Assembly (NCBI RefSeq): GCF_047250385.1
Contig: NZ_JBLBVM010000049.1
Location: forward strand, 1-64,000
Length of the DNA: 64,000 nucleotides
Source of the DNA: Glaciecola sp047250385
GTDB lineage: Bacteria; Pseudomonadota; Gammaproteobacteria; Enterobacterales; Alteromonadaceae
Reading direction: 5' to 3'
In this document: in pieces, positions 42,178 to 51,607 of the stretch
Layout of the letters: each line of letters opens with the position of its first letter
Numbering within the stretch: the first letter of the stretch is position 1
Translations under genes and position numbers: made by a program
Notes under the pieces: generated by a model
What the model was told of the DNA's origin: nothing
Database searches by the model: none
The model's input: only the letters and a program-made list of their open reading frames with translations

Positions 42178-43367
42178 TTTTCCTTTTTGAAAGATGCAAA
42201 AAAATCACATTGCCTATCTGAAGTCTCTTTCCAATCAAAAGACTCTGCATACTCTCTAACAGCTGTTCGTTGTGTTTCTTGAGCAAACAAAATCAAAATT
42301 TGTTCTCGAATCGAATCAACACTGCGCTCACACAAACGCCCTACCTGATCACTCTGCACAACCTCAGGCGTTCCCCAAACATCAGTCGCCACAACGGGAC
42401 AACCACTCGCCATGCTTTCTAGTAAGACATTTGCCCAACCTTCTCGACTGGAAGCTAATACGCTGCAGTCCGCGGCTTTAAACCACTCGTTCACTTCTGG
42501 TTGACGCAATGCCCCTGTCAACCTTACACGATCTTGTATATTTAGTTTTTTGGCGAGCGCTTCTAACGCCTGCATCTCAGGCCCATCGCCTACAATCACT
42601 AGTGTAGTATCTGGTAAGTTAGCAATAGCTTCCATAGTCAAATGATGCCCTTTGCGCTCGACTAAACCGCCAACTGAAACCACTAGATCGCCTTTAATTC
42701 CTAACTCCGCTTTCAAGGCTTTTTGTTCGTCATTATCTGACCACGTAAATAGCTCTAAATCGACCCCATTGCGCAAAACTGAGGTTTTCTCTGGTGCAGC
42801 CCCTAAAGCGACCATTTCATCTTTCAGGGCTTGGCAAACTGCAAAGTTATATACGGATTCTTCAAACACCTTTAAAACCATCTTCTTCGCCAATGGATTT
42901 TCTGGAATAAGGTTAATGTCTGTGCCTCTAGCAGTACAGCAAAATGGTAAACCGACAGTTTTAGCGGCCTTTGCAATCGCAACGCCGTCTGGGAAAAAGT
43001 AGTGACCATCAATTAGTTTGAACGATTCGTTTTCACTTGCCTTTCTTAATATCAGCTTTTTTAGACTACGTTTTAAAGCCCAAGCTAGCGTGAAAGGTGC
43101 TAAAAACATGCCTAGCTTGGGGATCACTAGGTATCGCGGGTGCAATACTTCAATTCCGTTATCAATTCGCTTCGCTGGGATTTCAGAGAAACTTGCGAAC
43201 TTTCCCAACAACGATGAAGAAAAGAAAAACCAAGGAACCGGGGCAATAACAACGGGTTTGATATCGGGGTGATGTTTTACCAAGTGCATCAAGCGAGTAC
43301 GCACGAAAATGCCATGCTTGTGATCAACAGGGTTAGGGTAAAGTGTGGATATCGTTATAATATTCAT
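42174..43367 (-). CDS. GT4-family glycosyltransferase (TuaC-like)
   Basis: 397 residues. ITISTLYPNPVDHKHGIFVR near 4-23 opens the GT-B acceptor domain as in teichuronic acid TuaC-like enzymes. CCTARGTDINLIPENPLAKK near 141-160 and SVLRNGVDLELF near 202 form the central part. The donor half shows VVSVGGLVERKGHHLTMEAI near 226, TLVIVGDGPEM near 251, and the E-X7-E block SREGWANVLLESMASGCPVV near 306-325. Cytoplasmic. Overlaps the first beta-helix gene by 4 bases and lies 2 bases after the previous GT4. Such a gene is common in XrtA loci. Sugar specificity unknown. Confidence 0.8.
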   Translation of the reverse strand: MNIITISTLYPNPVDHKHGIFVRTRLMHLVKHHPDIKPVVIAPVPWFFFSSSLLGKFASFSEIPAKRIDNGIEVLHPRYLVIPKLGMFLAPFTLAWALKRSLKKLILRKASENESFKLIDGHYFFPDGVAIAKAAKTVGLPFCCTARGTDINLIPENPLAKKMVLKVFEESVYNFAVCQALKDEMVALGAAPEKTSVLRNGVDLELFTWSDNDEQKALKAELGIKGDLVVSVGGLVERKGHHLTMEAIANLPDTTLVIVGDGPEMQALEALAKKLNIQDRVRLTGALRQPEVNEWFKAADCSVLASSREGWANVLLESMASGCPVVATDVWGTPEVVQSDQVGRLCERSVDSIREQILILFAQETQRTAVREYAESFDWKETSDRQCDFFASFKKEK

Positions 43368-43369
43368 CG

Positions 43370-44578
43370 TTACTTTTTCAATAATCCTTCATAAACCGGT
43401 AAATAATTACTCACCGACACCTTCCAATTCCTCACCTCTTTCACAAAACGCAAACCTTCATCTAGAACTGCTTCGTGCGTTTTACTCGAAATATCGATAA
43501 TTTTAGCGGCGAGCTCTTTTTCATCGTCCGCGGTAAACAAATACCCGTTTTGTCCGTCTTCAATCAATTCTTTGTGACCGCCCACATCCGAGGCTAATAC
43601 AAGCTTCTGTTGAGCCATTGCTTCTAAAGGCTTTAATGGTGTCACTAATTCAGTAAGACGCATGGATTTGCGAGGGAATACCAACAAGTCGACTAGGTCA
43701 TAGTAGTTGGCTACTTCGGCGTGAGGTACTCTGCCAGTAAAGATAATTTTATCTTCAACCTTGAGTTCTCTCGCGAGTGCCTTTAACTTCGCGTCTTCTG
43801 GTCCGCCACCGACTAATAACAAACTATACGGTTTCTCCGCTTTTGCTAAATTTTGCATGGCTCTGACCAGAATATCTAGGCCCTCATAAGCGTAAAATGA
43901 ACCGATGAAGCCCAAAACGTATGCATCACCCATGCTTAACTTATCACGCAGTGCTTGTTTGGCCGCTTCATCTGGCGTTCTGTGAATGAATTTATCTAGT
44001 TCAACAGCATTCGGAATAAGAGTTATTTTACTATCTGCCACGCCTCGGCTTATCAAATCGTCTTTTAAGCCCTGGCATATAACAGTAACCGCGTTTGCAT
44101 TCTTAACGACGTTGCTTTCCATAGCGCGAGTTAACTTGTAACGTAAATCACCTTCTTTACAGGTGCCATGATCAACTGCGGCATCTTCCCAAAATGCTCT
44201 GATTTCGTACACGAAAGGAATGCCGAACTTTTTCGCCGCCCAATTCGCCGCCACACCGTTCAGCGCTGGAGAATGCGCGTGAATAATATCGGGCTTTTCA
44301 CGTTCAATAACGTCAACTAAAGACTTTTTCAAACTTGAAATAATAGACCATTGATTAAGTAAGGGCAGTTGGCTAGCAGAGCCCGTAGGTACTTTGCTTC
44401 GATAAAAAACGAGCTCATCCACAGTTTCAGGGTTACTGCTAAAAGTACCTTGTTTGGCGCTGGTTAAGTGCACAGTTTCAATACCAAAGCCATGTTGCTG
44501 CTCTAATATAGCCTTAGTTCTAAATGTGTAACCACTATGCAGCGGAATGGAGTGGTCTAACACATGCAATACTTTCAC
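43370..44578 (-). CDS. GT4 glycosyltransferase, exosortase A system-associated
   Basis: 402 residues. The N-terminus KVLHVLDHSIPLHSGYTFRT matches the XrtA-associated GT4 group (TIGR04063, Daro_2409-type, as I recall it). IIHAHSPALNGVAANWAAKK near 95-114 and FVYEIRAFWEDAAVDHGTC near 122 are typical of that group. LIPNAVDLDKF-like block (here LIPNAVELDKFIHR near 200), VLGFIGSFYAYEGLDILVRA, and VFPRKSMRLTELVTPLKPLE near 314-333 give the donor site. The gene is preceded upstream by a 153-base gap after the amidotransferase gene, so a second promoter may exist there. Confidence 0.82.
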   Translation of the reverse strand: MKVLHVLDHSIPLHSGYTFRTKAILEQQHGFGIETVHLTSAKQGTFSSNPETVDELVFYRSKVPTGSASQLPLLNQWSIISSLKKSLVDVIEREKPDIIHAHSPALNGVAANWAAKKFGIPFVYEIRAFWEDAAVDHGTCKEGDLRYKLTRAMESNVVKNANAVTVICQGLKDDLISRGVADSKITLIPNAVELDKFIHRTPDEAAKQALRDKLSMGDAYVLGFIGSFYAYEGLDILVRAMQNLAKAEKPYSLLLVGGGPEDAKLKALARELKVEDKIIFTGRVPHAEVANYYDLVDLLVFPRKSMRLTELVTPLKPLEAMAQQKLVLASDVGGHKELIEDGQNGYLFTADDEKELAAKIIDISSKTHEAVLDEGLRFVKEVRNWKVSVSNYLPVYEGLLKK

Positions 44579-44731
44579 ATTTAATCCTTACTTGAATCTT
44601 CTAATAAATTCACATTAACGCTAACGAAATGATTTAAACCAGAGCCTTGAGCAACAAGCTCTTAATATTACTTTCTTAATACAGTGCTCTTAACAATAAG
44701 CCGATAGTGATAAGCCATTAGTAAAAACCGC

Positions 44732-46633
44732 TTACCAATGAACCTTATTTTTCTGCACAAACTGGGAAAACATAAAAACGGTCCATAACTCAGCACTAAA
44801 GTCGCGTTTATTTTTTATATGAGCTTGAAACATGGTATTTAGTTGCTTGCTATCAAATATATCTAGGGCGAGTAATTTGGGTTCGTTTATTGCGTTAAGC
44901 AACTTATCTTTTAAAGGCCCACGCAACCACTCTGCCAAAGGAATACTAAAACCCATTTTCTCACGATACAAATTATCATGTGGCAAGTGCGGCTCTAATG
45001 CCTTCTTGAATAACGCTTTACCGTTCGAACCTTCAACATTTTGCTCGGTCTGCAAACTAAAATAACTATCAATAAACTCATGATCGAGCATAGGCACACG
45101 CACTTCCAAACTATTGGCCATACTAGCACGGTCTACTTTTACCAAGATATCACTGGGCATCCAGGTTTTAAAATCCAGGTACTGCGCTTCTTTTACAGGG
45201 CAGTTAAACGACTTTGTTTGCAGCGCATCAACAAAGACTTGCTCTGAATTGTAACCCTCTAGCTTTTGCTGAAAATCACGTGAATAGAGTTTTTTGCGCT
45301 CGTCTTCTCGAATTTTACTTACGCTATTCAAATACCCTTTCCAGCTGCTCATCGCTAATGATTGAAAAGTGGTTTTCGCTCTTAAAAAGCGCGGAGCCCA
45401 ATCTGCTTTGGGATAAATAATCGATAACGGTTTAAAAATGAGCTCACGGATGATACTGGGTATTTTCGAACGCACTTTTTCTTCGTTTTTGTGTAATTTA
45501 TAGCGCCTATAACCCGCAAACAATTCATCCCCGGCATCACCCGATAAGCAAACGGTCACGTACTTACGCGCAACTTCGCATACTTTAAATGTTGGCAGTG
45601 CGGAGCTGTCGGCAAAGGGTTCATCATACATGTCGATTAGCTGGTCGATTAGACCGAAATCATCATGACTCACAATATCAAGGTGGTGATCGGTGTTGTA
45701 TTTGTCGGCAACAGCTTGGGCGAACTCTGATTCATTGAACTCCGGCACATCAAAACCAATAGAACAGCTGGTCACTTTTTTATCGGGGTTAAGCTGCGCC
45801 ATAGCCGCAACCACCCCACTAGAATCAACGCCACCAGATAGAAATGCACCTAAAGGCACCTCTGACATCATGCGCTGGCTAACTTTTTGTTTAAAGTCGG
45901 TGTAAAGGGTTTCAGCATTGCCTGTTTTACTACTGCTAGTATCCGCAATATCCCAGTATTTATGCTGACTTAACCCTGTGGCACTTGTTGTTTCAGCTAT
46001 TTGAAACTGCATGAAGTGCGCTGGCTGAAGCTTACTAACATGTTTAAAGATGGAGCGAGTTTCAGGCACGTAGCCAAAAGTTAAATAATCTTCAACGGCC
46101 TGTGGTGAGAGCGTTTGATCAAACTCAGGGTGGGCTTGCAGTACTTTTAATTCGGATGAGAATAGAAAATTATTATTAACCACAGTGTAGAAGAACGGTT
46201 TTTCACCTATGCGATCACGCGCAATAAACACAGACTGCTTGGCTTTATCGTACAATACGAAAGCAAACATACCATTAAAGTGTTGAAGACAATCTGTGCC
46301 CCACTCTTGATAAGCATGAATAATAGTTTCGGTATCACTATGCGTTTTGAATACGTAGCCTTTTTGCTGAAGCACGGCATTAATATCTAAAAAATTATAT
46401 ATTTCACCGTTAAACACGATCACAATATTCTTGTCATCGCTGAACATGGGTTGCTGCCCACTCGACACATCGATAATAGAGAGTCGACGGTGCGCTAATC
46501 CAATGCCCTGGTCAAAATAATAACCTTCAGCATCAGGCCCTCTGTGAGCCTGAGTTCGGTTCATTGTCTTTAGCAAGGATTCATCGATGTTGTCGATGCC
46601 TGACAACGAAATAAAGCCGCTAATGCCGCACAT
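44732..46633 (-). CDS. Asparagine synthase-type amidotransferase, exosortase A system-associated
   Basis: 633 residues. The glutaminase domain starts MCGISGF with the N-terminal nucleophile Cys2 after Met removal, followed by AHRGPDAEGYY (about 33-43), LAHRRLSIIDVSSGQQPM and VFNGEIYNF. The synthetase domain has the ATP-binding LSGGVDSSGVVAAM near 264-277 and SCLSGDAGDELFAGYRRY-type block (CLSGDAGDELFAGYRRYKLH near 366-385). It matches the amidotransferase family that accompanies exosortase A (TIGR03108 as I recall it). It probably amidates a carboxylate, perhaps a uronic acid of the polymer, rather than making free asparagine; that is inference from context. Start overlaps the upstream GT4 gene by 14 bases. 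Confidence 0.85.
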   Translation of the reverse strand: MCGISGFISLSGIDNIDESLLKTMNRTQAHRGPDAEGYYFDQGIGLAHRRLSIIDVSSGQQPMFSDDKNIVIVFNGEIYNFLDINAVLQQKGYVFKTHSDTETIIHAYQEWGTDCLQHFNGMFAFVLYDKAKQSVFIARDRIGEKPFFYTVVNNNFLFSSELKVLQAHPEFDQTLSPQAVEDYLTFGYVPETRSIFKHVSKLQPAHFMQFQIAETTSATGLSQHKYWDIADTSSSKTGNAETLYTDFKQKVSQRMMSEVPLGAFLSGGVDSSGVVAAMAQLNPDKKVTSCSIGFDVPEFNESEFAQAVADKYNTDHHLDIVSHDDFGLIDQLIDMYDEPFADSSALPTFKVCEVARKYVTVCLSGDAGDELFAGYRRYKLHKNEEKVRSKIPSIIRELIFKPLSIIYPKADWAPRFLRAKTTFQSLAMSSWKGYLNSVSKIREDERKKLYSRDFQQKLEGYNSEQVFVDALQTKSFNCPVKEAQYLDFKTWMPSDILVKVDRASMANSLEVRVPMLDHEFIDSYFSLQTEQNVEGSNGKALFKKALEPHLPHDNLYREKMGFSIPLAEWLRGPLKDKLLNAINEPKLLALDIFDSKQLNTMFQAHIKNKRDFSAELWTVFMFSQFVQKNKVHW

Positions 46634-47813
46634 GAGCTAATCCTTGTTGATAAAGCGCTAAATATTGATTCATCATAGTACGCTGACTAAATCTCTCTTC
46701 TACTAATTGTTGAGATGCTTTTTGCATATCTGAAAATACAGGGCCAAATTCACCTTCCGCTTGGTAGCGATCGAACATCAATAATAAACCTTCACTTAAG
46801 GCCTCTGCCGATTTCGCTTCCACCAAAATAGCTTGTTCTTTGCTAGTTACTTCAGGAATGCCGCCCACTTTTGTACTTACCACCGGCAGGCCACTCGCCA
46901 TCGCTTCTAACATTGTCATTGGCACACCTTCGGCGTCGGATGACATAACAAATACGTCTACACTCTTATACACTGCAGGCATATCATGACGCTCGCCCCA
47001 CATCTCTATATTATCCTGATATGAAGCAGAGATTATCTGCTGTTCTAGTGCATCTTTTAAAGGACCTTTGCCGACAATCACGAGTTTACTTTCAGCTTTA
47101 AACTTCTCGTTCTGTTCGCAGGCTAGAATATAACTCTCAATCAAGTTTTTTTGATTCTTGATTGCTTGAAGCCTGCCGACATGTCCGAATATTAGTTTCT
47201 TATTTTCGCTTGAATTCGTTTGCTCTTTATCAACTGCTGGCTTGTACTGATTTGTGTCGACGCCATTTAAGATCAACTGGCACTTTTCACTGGACAAGCC
47301 AACCACGCTAATTAACCACTGATGTAAGTCATCACTTACTGAAACTATCTTATGAACAAAAGGCGCCACTAACTTACGCAAAATCTGATATTTTTTATTA
47401 GTGCCGTCTGGATCATGAACGTCTCTGCCATGCTCCGCATGCAAGCGAAACGGTACTCTCGCCAATGCTGCCATAGTTTGAAATTCTAAACTCGCCAAAT
47501 TGTAAGAGTGCAAAATATCTGGCTTTTCTTGCTTGAGCAATGAATAAAACTGCTTAAACGTAGCCCAGCTTTGGCCTTCTGGCTTGTTCAGCGCGATCAT
47601 CTTTACAGGCTTTGCAAGTTGAGCAACGAACTCCGGTGAATAATTAGAGAGCGTTACAATAGTATGCTCAAAATTATCGGGCAAACTCGCAATACAGTTT
47701 GCAATAATACGCTCTAAACCACCAACATCGAAGCTGTAGACAAGATGCATCAACTTGATTTTGGGTGCATTGCCAAGCAATTCACCTTCAGGCTGCAGTG
47801 GTTCAGAAGGCAT
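46620..47813 (-). CDS. GT4 sugar transferase, PEP-CTERM/EpsH1 system-associated (type 2)
   Basis: 397 residues. KLMHLVYSFDVGGLERIIAN near 20-39 is the acceptor-domain start with the conserved GGLE loop, as in the Stp2-type group (TIGR03088 as I recall it). FRLHAEHGRDVHDPDGTNKK near 115-134 is diagnostic of that group. The donor domain reads IFGHVGRLQAIKNQKNLIES, LVIVGKGPLKDALEQ and MSSDAEGVPMTMLEAMASGL near 290-309 (E-X7-E). Cytoplasmic. It follows the exosortase gene by 29 bases and overlaps the amidotransferase start. Confidence 0.83.
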   Translation of the reverse strand: MPSEPLQPEGELLGNAPKIKLMHLVYSFDVGGLERIIANCIASLPDNFEHTIVTLSNYSPEFVAQLAKPVKMIALNKPEGQSWATFKQFYSLLKQEKPDILHSYNLASLEFQTMAALARVPFRLHAEHGRDVHDPDGTNKKYQILRKLVAPFVHKIVSVSDDLHQWLISVVGLSSEKCQLILNGVDTNQYKPAVDKEQTNSSENKKLIFGHVGRLQAIKNQKNLIESYILACEQNEKFKAESKLVIVGKGPLKDALEQQIISASYQDNIEMWGERHDMPAVYKSVDVFVMSSDAEGVPMTMLEAMASGLPVVSTKVGGIPEVTSKEQAILVEAKSAEALSEGLLLMFDRYQAEGEFGPVFSDMQKASQQLVEERFSQRTMMNQYLALYQQGLAHVRH

Positions 47814-47842
47814 TTATCCCTTACTCACTCTTATGCTATACA

Positions 47843-49297
47843 TTAATACTCTAAGCCTTCAATCGCGGCTTCCATTGCGTTTATTTTCGCTTCTCGCGTA
47901 GGTAAGCTGTTATCAACTTGAACGGCAATAAAGCTTCCTGCACCATGCTGACCCGCCAGCTTACTCACGGTTTGATTTATCTTAGTTGGGATCGCGCTTG
48001 CTGTTCGTTTGCCATCTACCTCGAACCAATAAACTAAAGAAATGCTGTTACCTCTAACATCCACTAGGTCGATGAGGTTAACTTGGCCTTTCGATGTCAT
48101 CTCTCTATCGATTGTTTTACGAGTATACACATCAATATTGTAGTAGCGGCTCAAGCCACTCACCAACTCATGCTCATCATTATCGAAGTAATACTTGGCG
48201 ATATACAGTGGTGTTTTACCGTTTCGAGACGCATAAATGCCTGACCATTCCTCGTGAGGATTGGTTAGATCAGGTTGCCAAGCAAATTCTCTTGGAGTGA
48301 AAGCGGTACTTGAATTGTAAGTGTCCGACAAGCTATTTGTATGAGCAGGAGGTGTTGAATTCACGAAAACCGCCGTATACAAACCAAGTCCAGCAAACAC
48401 GATAAGAGACATGACTAAGTTTCTTACCGACATTAGCGTAACAGAGCCAGTCGCTTCTTCTTCGTTTTTAATAAAATGCGTGTTCTCGCGTCCTATTTGA
48501 CCTATTCCAAAAAGTATTAATAAAACGAAGGCAAAGAAAAACCAGCCATATACCAAATGGTCGGCACCCGTGGCATGCTCCATATCCGATAAGTAACCGA
48601 TAACCACGATACCAAACGCGCGAATTCCGTTAGCTAAGATCGGCACAATGAGTGATGCACAAACAAAAGCAACAATTTTCCAGCGTGTTTTGTAATTAAG
48701 GTAAGCGAATAAGGTGCCTAAGGCAAAGGAGGCAATCAGGAAGCGAATACCAGCGCAAGCTTCAGCAACCAAAAAGGTGCCGTTTGGTACGTATAAATAC
48801 AATCCTTCACGATATATTGGTATCCCTACCAATTGCAGCATTTCAACCGTCAAATAAGCGGTGATGTCCTGCAAAGCTGGAACGAGTTCGTCACCAAAAG
48901 GAATAGTAAAGCCAAGGAAGAATAAAGGAAAAGCGAAGCGATAAACAAATTCGTTACCAAAACATAACCACACAATAAGCACTAAGGATAGATAAGCACT
49001 CGCATGAGTAAATAGATTGATACCAAGCAGTTCGCTGAACATATTGATAATTTGGACAAGGAATAAGGCTAGCAACACCCAGTAGTTGGGTTGTAGTTTC
49101 ACATGGGCGAACTCTTCTTTTCGCTCGTAAAATAAATAAAGCACGACTGGCACAATAAAAAAGCAATGTTTGTAGGTTTCAGACGAGCCCCACACTTCTA
49201 CCATACTAATCAAAGTAGAATAGTAAAGTACGAACCAAACCCCAACAAACAAAGCGAATTGGATAATAATATTGCGATTTTTACTATTTTCACTCAT
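47843..49297 (-). CDS. xrtA: Exosortase A (XrtA/EpsH) with C-terminal EpsI domain
   Basis: 484 residues from the ATG at 49297, which shares one base with the upstream stop (TGATG). Residues 1 to about 275 form eight membrane helices with the catalytic triad of exosortases: Cys181 in VAEACAGIRFLIAS, Arg226 in ANGIRAFGIVVI and His247 in GADHLVYGWFFF. The soluble tail, about 310-484, is an EpsI-type domain (FAWQPDLTNPHEEW, LYIAKYYFDNDEHEL, NLIDLVDVRGN, VYWFEVDGKRTAS). Exosortase A is predicted to cut PEP-CTERM sorting signals at the periplasmic face in a transpeptidase-like reaction. No PEP-CTERM protein lies in this window, so its substrates are elsewhere. Confidence 0.92.
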   Translation of the reverse strand: MSENSKNRNIIIQFALFVGVWFVLYYSTLISMVEVWGSSETYKHCFFIVPVVLYLFYERKEEFAHVKLQPNYWVLLALFLVQIINMFSELLGINLFTHASAYLSLVLIVWLCFGNEFVYRFAFPLFFLGFTIPFGDELVPALQDITAYLTVEMLQLVGIPIYREGLYLYVPNGTFLVAEACAGIRFLIASFALGTLFAYLNYKTRWKIVAFVCASLIVPILANGIRAFGIVVIGYLSDMEHATGADHLVYGWFFFAFVLLILFGIGQIGRENTHFIKNEEEATGSVTLMSVRNLVMSLIVFAGLGLYTAVFVNSTPPAHTNSLSDTYNSSTAFTPREFAWQPDLTNPHEEWSGIYASRNGKTPLYIAKYYFDNDEHELVSGLSRYYNIDVYTRKTIDREMTSKGQVNLIDLVDVRGNSISLVYWFEVDGKRTASAIPTKINQTVSKLAGQHGAGSFIAVQVDNSLPTREAKINAMEAAIEGLEY

Positions 49298-50520
49298 CAA
49301 CCTGTTACTCCGTTAAGCAAGTCTGTAAATTTATGCATTTCACTTTCCCAAGAAAAGTGTTCAATAACAAAAGCCCTATTTTGTTGGCTAACTACGATAC
49401 CTTGTTCAAGCAAGTCAGTGATTAGTTTAGCCATTGCTGATGCGTCGTCCTGAACTTGATAATCTGCGGTGCTTGGCTTATTGATTCCTTCTGCCGCCAT
49501 GCTCGATAAAACGATGGGTTTTGCCATCGATAACGCTTCTAAAACTTTATTCTGAGTGCCACGCGCGATTTGTAGTGGCGCAATCGACAATTTCGTTTGC
49601 TCGATATAAGGCCGCACATCCTCTACTCGTCCAGTTACAGTGATGTTTTGTTTGCCATTCAGAGCTTGAACTTTCGATGTGGGGTTTGAGCCAACAATAT
49701 AAAAATGTGCATCTGGTTTTGCGGCGAGTACCAATGGCCAAACATTATCTGTAAACCAAATAACGGCATTCACGTTAGCCCAATAGTCCATCGCCCCGGT
49801 AAAAACGATGCTATTCTCTGAGATACTCTCAACCTTCTTAAAATCACTTTTAGGGTCGAAGTAGCTTGTATCTACGCCGTTCCTAACACCAGAAACTTTA
49901 TCTTTTAGATTGTCTGCAAGCATGGTTTTGAACATACCTGCTTCATCATCCGAAACGAATGTACTGGCATCAAACGTCTCGGTCATCTGCACTTCATAAT
50001 CTTGTAAAAGTCGTGCTTCGCGATTGTAAAACCAGGCTTTGATCCCGCTTTTTTCTGAGGCGTATTGACGCCATTTATCAGAGTCAACATCAACGAAATC
50101 AAGTACGGTATGCCTTAACTGGCTTAAATGCTGCTCTACAAATTGCGCCATTGCCGCTGAAAATACTAACACCCGTTGGATCTGGTTTTGGCTGATAGTT
50201 TCGTTCGTCCATTTTTGCATTTCTGCGCTTGAGTAATACGGCAAGGTAATTGCTTTATTGCTTAAAAAGCCTTGCAAACCTTTTACCTTGCACAGCAATT
50301 TATTCTGTTGAATGCACTTTACGCTTTTGCAAAACTGTAATAATTCAGGTTCAAAGCCTATATCTTCATGGTCATCGATAAAGCAGCCCAAATGGATATC
50401 AAAGTCTTTGCTGAGTTCCTTCATCATATTGTAAGAACGTATTTTATCGCCCTTGTTCGGCGGAAATGGAATACGATGAACGAGAAATAATAAGGCAGGC
50501 TTCATTTCGATATCGTCCAT
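49297..50520 (-). CDS. GT4 sugar transferase, PEP-CTERM/EpsH1 system-associated (type 1)
   Basis: 407 residues from ATG 50520 with AGGTGA 4 bases upstream. LLFLVHRIPFPPNKGDKIRS near 10-29 is diagnostic of the Stp1-type group (TIGR03087 as I recall it). FVDVDSDKWRQYASEKSGIK near 142-161 and GVRNGVDTSYFDP near 219 continue the family pattern. The donor side shows IVFTGAMDYWANVNAVIWFT near 246 and SIAPLQIARGTQNKVLEALS near 312-331. Cytoplasmic. It shares one base with the exosortase start, giving strict coupling. Confidence 0.85.
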   Translation of the reverse strand: MDDIEMKPALLFLVHRIPFPPNKGDKIRSYNMMKELSKDFDIHLGCFIDDHEDIGFEPELLQFCKSVKCIQQNKLLCKVKGLQGFLSNKAITLPYYSSAEMQKWTNETISQNQIQRVLVFSAAMAQFVEQHLSQLRHTVLDFVDVDSDKWRQYASEKSGIKAWFYNREARLLQDYEVQMTETFDASTFVSDDEAGMFKTMLADNLKDKVSGVRNGVDTSYFDPKSDFKKVESISENSIVFTGAMDYWANVNAVIWFTDNVWPLVLAAKPDAHFYIVGSNPTSKVQALNGKQNITVTGRVEDVRPYIEQTKLSIAPLQIARGTQNKVLEALSMAKPIVLSSMAAEGINKPSTADYQVQDDASAMAKLITDLLEQGIVVSQQNRAFVIEHFSWESEMHKFTDLLNGVTG

Positions 50521-50529
50521 GTTATCACC

Positions 50530-51564
50530 TTACGCTACATATTTAGAAAGGAAAGGGCCAATAATTTGTGACACTTTCAAAGGTAACTTTTGCCAGGTAT
50601 TAATTAGCAACTGATATTTAGGGTTGTTCGGGCTTAAATTGGGTAACTCGCTCGCCTTCACTAAATGATAGTAATGGTATAGTGGCTTAGGCTCTATGCC
50701 CCAAGTGCGCTTATATTTATAGGCGCCTGAATCGTTTTTACTGCGCCCGAAATCAAATAAAGTGCAGCCTTTTTTGGCGGCATGACACATTAGCTGATAA
50801 TACATATGGTCATTACTTTTCGCACCGCGAGCAGAGGCTAAACCACCGCCATAATAGGGCATTACTGTATTTTTGTAGTAAAAACTCATGACACTAGACA
50901 ATGCTTGATTGTCGTGAGAAACCGTTAGAATATCGACCTGATCTTTAAATTCATCAAGGAGTAAACTAAACAGTTTCTTGGAGAATACTGGCGTTCCTAA
51001 ATTCCGAACGCTGGTTGAGTAAATTTGATATAAAGTGTCAATATCTTGATCAACGACCGTTGTTAGTTCGTTCTTTAAGGAGTGTCGAACAACCGCTCGT
51101 TGCTTCTTTTTAATGGCGAGCAAAATATCGTCGTCATTATCTTTTAATTCTGTTTCAAAATAACTATGTACCGACTTTTCTTCAAAGCCCTGGCTTTGCA
51201 ATTCAGCTTGTTCAGATTGATATCGAAGCTCAAGGTAATCTACTCCTAGCTTTTGGGCTAAGTGACACGCTTCTTGCTCAAGGGCATTTTTAACTTCAAT
51301 TGAGTTTGCGATGGCGCCGCCGTACATACAAAATGGCGTAGAACAAAGTTGATGCCCGAATAAAAAGCTTTTTACTTCAAATAATGGCAAAAGGCCATCG
51401 ACGTGGCCTTCTTCGTTCAAACTAAGTAGATAATGTGGTTTATGCCCACTAGAGCCTTGAATAACACGACGCCAACCAAACAAATGGCAAAAACTACCTA
51501 GCTCATGGTTTTCAACAAACGCATTCCAGTTTTGAGCATCGTCTTGTGTTGCTATTCTGATCAT
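50530..51564 (-). CDS. FemAB-like acyltransferase, XrtA/PEP-CTERM system-associated
   Basis: 344 residues. WNAFVENHELGSFCHLFGWR near 13-32 opens the first GNAT-like domain as in TIGR03019-type FemAB proteins. KKKQRAVVRHSLKNELTTVV near 127-146 is the central basic helix. FYYKNTVMPYYGGGLASARG near 227-246 and LFDFGRSKNDSGAYKYKRTW near 271-290 are the diagnostic C-terminal blocks. FemAB proteins add amino acids from aminoacyl-tRNA to cell-wall muropeptides; what this branch transfers is not known, probably an acyl or aminoacyl group on the exopolysaccharide. Cytoplasmic. It lies 9 bases before the Stp1 gene and 43 bases after the deacetylase gene. Confidence 0.85.
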   Translation of the reverse strand: MIRIATQDDAQNWNAFVENHELGSFCHLFGWRRVIQGSSGHKPHYLLSLNEEGHVDGLLPLFEVKSFLFGHQLCSTPFCMYGGAIANSIEVKNALEQEACHLAQKLGVDYLELRYQSEQAELQSQGFEEKSVHSYFETELKDNDDDILLAIKKKQRAVVRHSLKNELTTVVDQDIDTLYQIYSTSVRNLGTPVFSKKLFSLLLDEFKDQVDILTVSHDNQALSSVMSFYYKNTVMPYYGGGLASARGAKSNDHMYYQLMCHAAKKGCTLFDFGRSKNDSGAYKYKRTWGIEPKPLYHYYHLVKASELPNLSPNNPKYQLLINTWQKLPLKVSQIIGPFLSKYVA

Positions 51565-51607
51565 CTATACCGTTATTCCGTTATTCTGTAATTCCGTTAA
51601 TCAGCGA

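Noticed and set aside
42272..43272. Open frames on the plus strand opposite a GT4 gene
   Set aside because: They lie opposite a complete glycosyltransferase with conserved donor motifs and have no recognisable features of their own.
44579..44731. Short direct repeats TTAAGAGC on the minus strand as a regulatory site
   Set aside because: Only two copies of 8 bases in AT-rich DNA, with no clear symmetry or promoter; not distinguishable from chance.
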